Shown here: positions 56,295 to 61,226 of the stretch, piece after piece
Layout of the letters: every line of letters begins with the position of its first letter
Position numbering within the stretch: position 1 is the stretch's first letter
NCBI RefSeq assembly: GCF_030524025.1
Contig: NZ_JAUNHI010000015.1
Location: 1 to 61,226 of the forward strand
DNA length: 61,226 nt
Source of the DNA: Actinomyces sp.
Lineage (GTDB): Bacteria; Actinomycetota; Actinomycetes; Actinomycetales; Actinomycetaceae
Reading direction: 5' to 3'
The notes under the pieces: generated by a model
The model's input: only the letters and a program-made list of their open reading frames with translations
Database searches by the model: none
What the model was told of the DNA's origin: nothing
Translations under genes and position numbers: made by a program

Positions 56295-57536
56295 ATGAAA
56301 ATCCTCGAGCTGCACGCTGAGAACATCAAGCGACTGCGAGCCGTGACCATCACCCCGGACCCCACTGTCCAAGTGATAAGTGGCCGCAACGCCCAGGGAA
56401 AGTCCAGCGTCCTCGACGCAATCTGGCTCGCCCTGGCCGGCGGCAAGGCCTCCAAGGCCGTCCCGCGCCCCGTCCGCGACGGCGCCGACCACGCCGCCGT
56501 CGCCCTGGACCTCGGGGACCTGAAGGTCACCCGCACCTGGGACGCGTCCGGAAAGTCGGCGCTGCGGGTCGAGGCCGCCGACGGCGCCCGCTACAACTCG
56601 CCCCAGGCGATGCTCGACCGCCTCGTCGGCGGCCTGTCCTTTGACCCGCTGGCGTTCACGCGCCTGTCGGCGCGCGAGCAGCGTGAGGCGCTGCTCGACC
56701 TCGTGGACCTCGACGTCGACCTCGACGCCCTCGACCGCGAGCGCGCCGACCTGTACGCCCAGCGCACCGACGTCGGCCGCCAGGGCAAGGCCCTGGGCGA
56801 CGTCGTCGTCGACGAGAACCTCCCCATCGAGGAGACCTCGATGTTGCAGGTCCTCGAGGACCTTCGCCTGGCGCAGGAGCACAACGCGGAGGTCAGCGCC
56901 GCCGCCCGCAAGCTCGATCACGCCGAGCGAGAGGCCGACAGGGCTAGGCAGGCCCTGGAGGAGGCACGGCGCCGCCTCATCCGTGCCGAGGAGGAGGTGG
57001 CCTACGCGGAGGCCGCCGTGAACGAGGCCCGTCGGGAGCAGTCCGAGGCCGGCGAGCGGGCTGAGACCGCTCCCATCGAGGAGCGCATGCGCACCCTCGA
57101 GGAGGACAACGCCGCGATCCGCGCCAACAACGAGGCCCGCGCCCGAGCCGCCGAGCGCGACCGCCTGCGCGGCGACTACCAGGACCTCACCGACCAGATC
57201 AACGCGATCGACGAGGCCAAGGCCCAGGCGCTCGCCGCCGCCGCTTTCCCGGTCGAGGGCCTGGGCTTCGACGACGCTGGCGTCACCTACAGGGGCATCC
57301 CCTTTGCCCAGGCCTCCTCGGCAGAGCAGATTCGGGTGTCGGTGGCCATGGCGATGGCCCTGAACCCCGAGCTGCGGGTTCTGCGCATCATGGACGGCTC
57401 CCTCCTCGACAGCGACGCGATGGAGGCGATCCGCGCCCAGGTCGCCGACGGCGACTTCCAGCTGTGGATCGAGCGCGTCGGTGACGCCGACGCGGGAGCT
57501 GTTGTCATCGAGGACGGCCAGGTCGCCCAGCAGTAG
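56295..57536 (+). CDS. SMC/RecF-type ATPase
   Basis: A 413-residue protein. Residues 1-40 give MKILELHAENIKRL and Walker A SGRNAQGKSSVLDAI. The middle (about 170-310) is a coiled coil (AEREADRARQALEEARRRLI). The C-terminus has FAQASSAEQIRVSVAMAMAL and LRIMDGSLLDSDAM, an ABC-type signature and Walker B in which Asp-Gly replaces the usual Asp-Glu. RecF/SMC-like ATPases on phages and plasmids hold or repair DNA and often partner exonucleases. It has its own box A promoter and a double hairpin after its stop. Confidence 0.8.
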   Translation: MKILELHAENIKRLRAVTITPDPTVQVISGRNAQGKSSVLDAIWLALAGGKASKAVPRPVRDGADHAAVALDLGDLKVTRTWDASGKSALRVEAADGARYNSPQAMLDRLVGGLSFDPLAFTRLSAREQREALLDLVDLDVDLDALDRERADLYAQRTDVGRQGKALGDVVVDENLPIEETSMLQVLEDLRLAQEHNAEVSAAARKLDHAEREADRARQALEEARRRLIRAEEEVAYAEAAVNEARREQSEAGERAETAPIEERMRTLEEDNAAIRANNEARARAAERDRLRGDYQDLTDQINAIDEAKAQALAAAAFPVEGLGFDDAGVTYRGIPFAQASSAEQIRVSVAMAMALNPELRVLRIMDGSLLDSDAMEAIRAQVADGDFQLWIERVGDADAGAVVIEDGQVAQQ

Positions 57537-57540
57537 GGGT

Positions 57541-57594
57541 GAGACGGCGGTTGGTGGGCCGGGGCCGCATGGCCCCGGCCCACCAACGCGTCTC
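57541..57594. terminator. Very long hairpin after the ATPase gene
   Basis: Perfect 17-bp stem GTTGGTGGGCCGGGGCC (57550-57566) with partner 57571-57587 and a GCAT loop, extended outside by GAGACG/CGTCTC. No T-run, but the stability suggests a terminator usable in both directions. Confidence 0.65.
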
Positions 57595-57627
57595 CCGGCA
57601 GCGTGCACGGGATGCCATCTCGCGGGC

Positions 57628-57661
57628 GCTGGAGCCCCCGGGTGCGCCCGGGGGCTCCAGC
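57628..57661. terminator. Second long hairpin
   Basis: Perfect 15-bp stem from GCTGGAGCCCCCGGG with a TGCG loop, 33 bases after the first. The pair insulates the ATPase gene from the excisionase operon. Confidence 0.6.
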
Positions 57662-57693
57662 CGGGGCCGGTGAGCGCCGACGGCGTGGGTCTG

Positions 57694-57707
57694 TCCGACC
57701 ACTACCG
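57694..57707 (+). promoter_or_regulatory. Box A element
   Basis: TCCGACCACTACCG, 12 bases before the GTG at 57720. First regulatory element of the excisionase operon. Confidence 0.55.
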
Positions 57708-57719
57708 ATCGCGGGAGCG

Positions 57720-57806
57720 GTGAGCGCCTGCTCCCACAGGCAACCAACCAGCGACCATCCCGCCCAACACGAGCCGTGGGCAGGGGAAGGAGCAAAGCCA
57801 CGATGA
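57720..57806 (+). CDS. Possible leader peptide of the excisionase operon (28 residues)
   Basis: The GTG at 57720 follows GGGAG and opens a short frame (SACSHRQPTSDHPAQHEPWA) whose stop overlaps the ATG at 57803 (ATGA). Its position right after box A makes a coupled leader peptide plausible. Confidence 0.4.
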   Translation: MSACSHRQPTSDHPAQHEPWAGEGAKPR

Positions 57807-57988
57807 CCACCCCCAAGAGCACCCTGATCCCCGCCGGGGCGGCGGGTAGTAGCTTCCGAGCCGCCCCCACCCCCGCCTCATCGTGCCCCGCGTGCGAGGC
57901 CGTCTGTCAGTGGTGGCCCCTGGACTTGTCGCCCCACCCCATCGTGTCCGGGGCGCGAGACGTGTCCCAGCGGGGGTGGGAGCTGTGA
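57803..57988 (+). CDS. Small cysteine-pair protein
   Basis: A 61-residue protein, TTPKSTLIPAGAAGSSFRAA with SSCPACEAVCQWWP in the middle. The C-x2-C-x3-C pattern may bind a metal. GGAAGGAG precedes the ATG. Its stop overlaps the GTG of the excisionase gene, so the two are coupled. Function unknown. Confidence 0.55.
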   Translation: MTTPKSTLIPAGAAGSSFRAAPTPASSCPACEAVCQWWPLDLSPHPIVSGARDVSQRGWEL

Positions 57989-58281
57989 GCGGCGTCCGTG
58001 ACTCCGAGATGGCCGCCCTGGCTCGGGCGGTGCAGGTGATGAGTGACCGCCTGCAGCGGATGGAGGCCCTCCTGGCGGGGGGTGCGGTCGAGGAGGTCCG
58101 GACGCTGTCGGTGGATGAGGTCGTCCGCCTCACTGGCGCGCCGCGCCGGATGGTCCTGGCGGCGATCCGGACCGGGGACCTGCCAGCGGTGCAGGCGGGT
58201 GAGCGGACGAAGCTGGTCCGCCCGGGTGACCTCGATGCCTGGCTGGAGCGCCTGGAGGAGAGGGCCGGGCACGCGGCCTGA
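57985..58281 (+). CDS. xis: Excisionase-like MerR/AlpA-type DNA-binding protein
   Basis: A 98-residue protein. An N-terminal helix (MAALARAVQVMSDRLQRMEA) is followed by a winged helix-turn-helix, TLSVDEVVRLTGAPRRMVLA, ending in LVRPGDLDAWLERLEE. This is the build of small excisionases that bind near the attachment site and turn the integrase towards excision. It lies 1.5 kb from the integrase on the opposite strand. A hairpin follows at 58310. The gene symbol is by function, not by close relation to a named Xis. Confidence 0.75.
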   Translation: MSGVRDSEMAALARAVQVMSDRLQRMEALLAGGAVEEVRTLSVDEVVRLTGAPRRMVLAAIRTGDLPAVQAGERTKLVRPGDLDAWLERLEERAGHAA

Positions 58282-58309
58282 CGGGCTGCAGCAGTCAAGA
58301 CAAGCGGAT

Positions 58310-58338
58310 GCCCCGCCCAGGAAGCGGCCGGGCGGGGC
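58310..58338. terminator. Hairpin after the excisionase-like gene
   Basis: 9-bp stem GCCCCGCCC/GGGCGGGGC with an 11-base loop, 28 bases after the stop. Confidence 0.5.
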
Positions 58339-58497
58339 GGCGGTGCCTGCTGGTGCGGGGGTGGCGGCATGAGCGCCCTGGTGAGTACTTCCGGCCCCGG
58401 TGGCGGCTCCGCAACGAGCGTGCGCGTGAGCGTCGACGTCGACGACGCCGTAGACGCGGCGCCGCCGTGGGGCCCCGCAGCCAGGAAGGACCAGCCC

Positions 58498-58788
58498 ATG
58501 CCAGCGCCCGTCCCACCGACCCGCTACTGTGCCGGGGACAGCCACATCTACCGCGTCGACGGCTTCTCCATGGTCGGCCCGACCGGCCGCGAGATCAACG
58601 CCTACGGAGGGCACCGCCTGTGCGACGACGCTCAGGCTCTCTTCGAGCCCCTGTGGGCCACCCACGACCTCGGTGACCACGAGCGCGCCGAGGTGAACCG
58701 GCTCGCCGCGAGCCGAACCGGCTGCCTGGACTGCGCCGACCTCTACTCCATGACCCCCGAAGGGGCGAAGGCCATGGCGGGCAGGTGA
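58498..58788 (+). CDS. Small hypothetical protein
   Basis: A 96-residue protein with TRYCAGDSHIYRVDGF and NRLAASRTGCLDCADLYSMT. The C-terminal CLDC pair and a preceding cysteine may bind zinc. The ATG at 58498 follows AGGAAGG; a longer frame to 58369 has a low-complexity start and is less likely. Confidence 0.55.
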   Translation: MPAPVPPTRYCAGDSHIYRVDGFSMVGPTGREINAYGGHRLCDDAQALFEPLWATHDLGDHERAEVNRLAASRTGCLDCADLYSMTPEGAKAMAGR

Positions 58789-58821
58789 CCTTGACGGTGC
58801 CTGGGCCCGACTCCACCACCC

Positions 58822-58843
58822 CGAGCCCTCAAGTAGGGGCTCG
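58822..58843. terminator. Hairpin between small genes
   Basis: CGAGCCCT pairs with AGGGGCTCG, with one bulged base and a CAAGT loop. Confidence 0.45.
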
Positions 58844-58896
58844 TGCGTCAGTCGGCGGGCGGTGACGTCCCGGCGTCGACCGCCTCCGCAGGGTGT

Positions 58897-58911
58897 TCCG
58901 ACCACTACCGG
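58897..58911 (+). promoter_or_regulatory. Box A element (best match)
   Basis: TCCGACCACTACCGG, followed after GGC by the ATG at 58915. The start codon is 13 bases from the first base of the CCACT core. Confidence 0.65.
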
Positions 58912-58914
58912 GGC

Positions 58915-59118
58915 ATGACTCTCGCGCACGCCATACTCCAGCTCGCATCGGATGCCGAGCGGTGGTGGGCCGCCGCTTGGCGGTGGCTGACCGGCCTCGA
59001 GTTCTCCCCACTGGAGGACCACTGGGTCATCCAGTGGATGTACGACCACCCGGTGGTGTCCCTGGGCCTCTGCCTGGGCGCGCTGGCCGCCGTCGGTATC
59101 CTCAGGGGCCGGCGATGA
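58915..59118 (+). CDS. Small membrane protein
   Basis: A 67-residue protein, MTLAHAILQLASDAERWWAA, with one membrane helix near the end (PVVSLGLCLGALAAVGIL). Start set by box A. The stop overlaps the mIHF-like ATG (ATGA). Function unknown. Confidence 0.6.
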   Translation: MTLAHAILQLASDAERWWAAAWRWLTGLEFSPLEDHWVIQWMYDHPVVSLGLCLGALAAVGILRGRR

Positions 59119-59456
59119 CGGACGCCACGCCGGTGGTGGGGGAGCCGGTGGTTCCCGCCCTGACCGCAGGGCAGAGACGTGAGGGCTCACGCCGTGCGGT
59201 AGCGGCAAGGGCGCGCAGGGCGCGGGTGCGCAGGGACCTCAAGGCCGGTCGGGTCACGCTGGCGGAGGTTCTGGAGACCGCCGGGGATGACCCGGCGCTG
59301 GAGCGGATGCGGGTCCGGGACCTGCTGCTGGCCCTGCCGCGCGTCGGGCCGACGACAGCCAACCGGGTGCTCGACGAGACTGGTATCGCCGACTCGCGGC
59401 GTCTGCGTGGCCTGTCCGAGCGGCAGCGCGGAGAGCTGCTAGCGCGCTTCGGCTGA
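59115..59456 (+). CDS. mIHF-like DNA-binding protein (copy 2)
   Basis: A 113-residue protein with the actinobacterial integration host factor plan: a long N-terminal helix, DLKAGRVTLAEVLETAGDDP, MRVRDLLLALPRVGPTTANR and VLDETGIADSRRLRGLSERQ. The helix-two-turn-helix RVGPTTANRVL contacts the DNA backbone in mIHF. Located beside the integrase and attachment site, it probably shapes the integration complex. It is a closer match to mIHF than the copy at 6939. Confidence 0.8.
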   Translation: MTDATPVVGEPVVPALTAGQRREGSRRAVAARARRARVRRDLKAGRVTLAEVLETAGDDPALERMRVRDLLLALPRVGPTTANRVLDETGIADSRRLRGLSERQRGELLARFG

Positions 59457-59592
59457 GAACCCGGCGCGGTCCGTGGCACCAAGCGCCAAGCCGACGTCGT
59501 CATCCACAGCGCCGACTCCCAGACCATCGGCGCTGACTGGCTCGATGCCCTCGGTGACCTGGTCACCGAAGCCAACATCGACGAGATGCGAC
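59457..59592 (+). pseudogene. Short coding-like remnant
   Basis: In frame after the mIHF-like stop, about 45 codons read ADVVIHSADSQTIGADWLDA and onward with G/C-ended codons, but there is no start codon. It looks like the end of a gene lost by deletion at the edge of the integrase block. Confidence 0.35.
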
Positions 59593-59704
59593 CACCGCGC
59601 GAGCGCCTGTCCTATACCCGACCCCCACCGCTGTGGTCACGATCACGACACACCATCCCCGCCCGGACCCCACCCACCCCCGGCCCCAGGTCCGAGAGAA
59701 GGAT

Positions 59705-59743
59705 CCGGGAAAACCCGGGAAAACATGCCAGTTTTTATGCCAG
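59705..59743. repeat. Short direct repeats downstream of the integrase
   Basis: CCGGGAAAAC occurs twice in tandem (59705 and 59715), followed by ATGCCAG twice (59725 and 59737) around TTTTT. The wider stretch 59593-59772 has no gene. Such repeats could be arm-type sites for the integrase or excisionase. Confidence 0.45.
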
Positions 59744-59772
59744 CCGGCCGGAAACGCGCAGAATCCCGCAGG

Positions 59773-61014
59773 TCAGGCCAGCGTCCCCGACACGGCCGCG
59801 AGCGCCGCTGCCTGGGCGTCGAGGCCGGGGTGCTGGTAGCGGGCGGTGGTCAGGGCCTGGGTCTGGCCGAGGATCTCCTGTGCGGTGCGGAGGGGGACGC
59901 CGGCCTCGAGGAGCAGGGTGGCTGCCGTGTGGCGGGCGCTGTGGAGGCGGACGCGGGGCAGGCTGGCGGCGTCGAGGGAGGTCACCCACGCGGCGTGGTC
60001 GCGTGACGGGTCGACTGGGACGCCGGGGGCGGCCTCGAACACGAACCTCTCCGGCCGGTACGTGTCAATGTGGGTGCGGAGCGCGGCGGTGAGGGGCGGC
60101 GGCAGGGCGACCCGGCGGTGCGAGGACTTGGTCTTGGGGCGCAGGATCCACAGGCCTCCGTGGACCTGCTCGCCCTCGAGGTGGCGCGGCACCGGGGCGT
60201 GGCGGTCCGGGCACTCCGCGCCCCGGCGGCGGCCGCACGGCCAGCCAGTGGGGGTGCGGGCGCCGCACCCGTGGGCCCAGGTGACCCGCTGGACCTCCCA
60301 GGCGAGCTCCACCCACGGGGTGGCGTCGTCGAGGTGCAGCAGAGCCGGGTCCAGCATCATGCCCAGCACCTCACCCTGCCGGGCGCCGATCATGAATGAC
60401 GTCATGCGGCGGGCGTGCTCAGGGGTGCCCTCGAGGGAGCCGAGCAGGAGGCGCACCTGCTGGGGGGTCAGCATCTGTGGCGGGGTCACCGGCGACGGCG
60501 GCGACGCCACCAGGCGGGAGACGTTCCGGGGCACCAGCCCCTCGCGCTCGGCGATCGTCAGGGCGCGGGAGAGGCACCGGTGGACCTTGGCGGCCGTCGT
60601 CGCTGACGCCCCGCGCGCCATCACCGCCCGGTGCAGCGCTCGCACGTCCGAGGGCGCCAGCCGGTCCAGGCGCACCCGCCCCACCGTCGGGACGATGTGC
60701 CGGTCGATCGACAGCCGGTAGTCCCTTGCCGTCGACGGCTTGAGCACCGGGGCGACCTCCCGGGTCCACCACAGATCCATCCACTCCTGGACCGTCAGCG
60801 CACGGCCCGTCGGCACGTCGCGGGCGCGGGCCACCTCGGCCTGCAGCTCACGCAGCCGGCGCAGCGCGGCGGGCTTCGTCGGCGCCGTCACCCGCCGTCG
60901 ACGACGGCGCCCCGTCAGCGGGTCCGGCGGTAGCTCGATCATCGCCGACCAGCGGTCACGTGAGGTGTCGAAGTAGACCGATCCCTCGCCCTGCCCTCGG
61001 CGGGCCCTCGCCAC
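59773..61014 (-). CDS. int: Tyrosine site-specific integrase
   Basis: A 413-residue protein. The N-terminal arm-binding domain (RGQGEGSVYFDTSRDRWSAM) and core-binding domain precede the catalytic domain: Arg in MIGARQGEVLGM, Lys in RPKTKSSHRRVALP, HSARHTAATLLLEAG and the tyrosine in TARYQHPG. In the box with the second His/Trp the sequence is LGQTQ, so Gln replaces the usual residue. Cysteines in a central insert (HGCGARTPTGWPCG) are common in actinobacterial ICE integrases. The GTG at 61014 was chosen for GGAAGGGG upstream; a longer frame to 61164 would run into the attachment region. Confidence 0.9.
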   Translation of the reverse strand: MARARRGQGEGSVYFDTSRDRWSAMIELPPDPLTGRRRRRRVTAPTKPAALRRLRELQAEVARARDVPTGRALTVQEWMDLWWTREVAPVLKPSTARDYRLSIDRHIVPTVGRVRLDRLAPSDVRALHRAVMARGASATTAAKVHRCLSRALTIAEREGLVPRNVSRLVASPPSPVTPPQMLTPQQVRLLLGSLEGTPEHARRMTSFMIGARQGEVLGMMLDPALLHLDDATPWVELAWEVQRVTWAHGCGARTPTGWPCGRRRGAECPDRHAPVPRHLEGEQVHGGLWILRPKTKSSHRRVALPPPLTAALRTHIDTYRPERFVFEAAPGVPVDPSRDHAAWVTSLDAASLPRVRLHSARHTAATLLLEAGVPLRTAQEILGQTQALTTARYQHPGLDAQAAALAAVSGTLA

Positions 61015-61148
61015 CGCCCACACCCCTTCCGCGCCCCGCGAGCGCCCCACCCGCCGGGCGCCGGCGGGGCGCCCGGGTTGCCTTCCTGGTAGCCACAGCG
61101 TAGCGGATATGGGGGATATAGACGCCCGTAGCGTCATGTGGCGGGGTG

Positions 61149-61179
61149 GACCTTTCGGCGTCACCCCGACCTTTCGGCG
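61149..61179. repeat. 12-bp direct repeat next to the tRNA
   Basis: GACCTTTCGGCG at 61149-61160 and again at 61168-61179, one base from the tRNA 3' end. The 19-base period puts the two copies on nearly the same side of the helix, as for paired integrase or excisionase sites. Confidence 0.6.
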
Positions 61180-61180
61180 G

Positions 61181-61226
61181 TGCCCCCGCCCGGACTCGAA
61201 CCGGGAACCTGCGGATTAGAAGGCCG
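61181..61226 (-). tRNA. tRNA-Arg (UCU), 3' part (runs off window)
   Basis: On the minus strand the sequence shows the anticodon loop CTTCTAA (anticodon TCT), the T arm CCCGG-TTCGAGT-CCGGG and the 3' acceptor strand ending in discriminator A; CCA is not encoded. The 5' half lies outside the window. One anticodon-stem pair looks mismatched, so the isotype is likely but not certain. The integrase upstream shows that this tRNA end serves as the attachment site. Confidence 0.8.

Noticed and set aside
55914-57608. A 564-codon minus-strand frame opposite the SMC/RecF-type gene
   Set aside because: It is the shadow of the ATPase gene; only its last 70 codons (from 56126) have their own leader and context.
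61012-61164. Long start of the integrase at 61164
   Set aside because: The extra 50 residues are low-complexity and would cover the direct repeat next to the tRNA; the GTG at 61014 has a ribosome site.
1-61226. CRISPR array
   Set aside because: No regularly spaced repeats of suitable length were seen; the hairpins and boxes are dispersed.
1-61226. Insertion sequences or DDE transposases
   Set aside because: No frame with transposase motifs and no terminal inverted repeat pair with target duplication was found.

Overview
The window is high-G+C actinobacterial DNA. It carries a WhiB-type protein, two mIHF-like proteins, GTG and TTG starts and strongly G/C-ended codons. I read it as most of one integrative and conjugative element (ICE). 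The right end stops inside the 3' half of a tRNA-Arg (anticodon UCU) at 61181-61226. A tyrosine integrase (59773-61014), an excisionase-like gene (57985) and a 12-bp direct repeat lie beside that tRNA, which marks this as the attachment end. The left end of the window cuts a phage-type replication gene, so the element continues leftwards. The host genus cannot be fixed from the sequence; an Actinomyces-like host is plausible only.

Layout. (1) 1-9.4 kb, minus strand: a DNA metabolism operon with start/stop overlaps. It holds a replication protein, a DUF4326 protein, a RusA resolvase, a two-piece N-methyltransferase, a truncated C5-methyltransferase, a WhiB-like protein, a recombination pair (RecE-like nuclease plus putative annealing protein), DNA-binding proteins, a first mIHF-like protein and a MinD/ParA-like ATPase. 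(2) 9.4-10.8 kb: a divergent control region with four hairpins and an abrupt inversion of strand composition near 10,670, which looks like a replication origin. (3) 10.8-29.1 kb, plus strand: the main transfer operons, with a VirD4-like coupling protein, NERD nuclease, large FtsK-type ATPase, VirB8/TcpC-like protein, VirB4 ATPase, a three-domain wall hydrolase and a lipoprotein. (4) 29.1-51.7 kb: accessory region with a DprA/phosphoribosyltransferase pair, a CPBP protease, a PIN-GNAT fusion, a free-standing M41-type peptidase, an extra Xer-type recombinase inside a 5.1-kb inverted-repeat interval, a second FtsK-like ATPase and several proteins sharing an HPRG/RDxxGRF N-terminal tag. (5) 51.7-56.1 kb, minus strand: the remaining channel genes (VirB6-like, VirB3-like and a small VirB2-like membrane protein). 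(6) 56.2-61.2 kb: an SMC/RecF-type ATPase, excisionase, second mIHF-like protein, integrase and tRNA.

The feature that ties the element together is a set of short boxes repeated in front of its genes. Box A (core TCCGACCACTACCGG) occurs 14 times, usually 13-14 bases before a start codon. Box B (GGTCCGCATGTGC) occurs five times, always at transfer genes. Box C occurs twice. Box D occurs three times, at tag-type genes. I found no description that fits these boxes and treat them as the best candidate for an undescribed element-wide regulatory system. Two stand-alone accessory genes (35814 and 39207) lack the boxes and instead carry TAGGCT/TAGACT -10 elements. No relaxase is visible, although three VirD4/FtsK-class ATPases are present.
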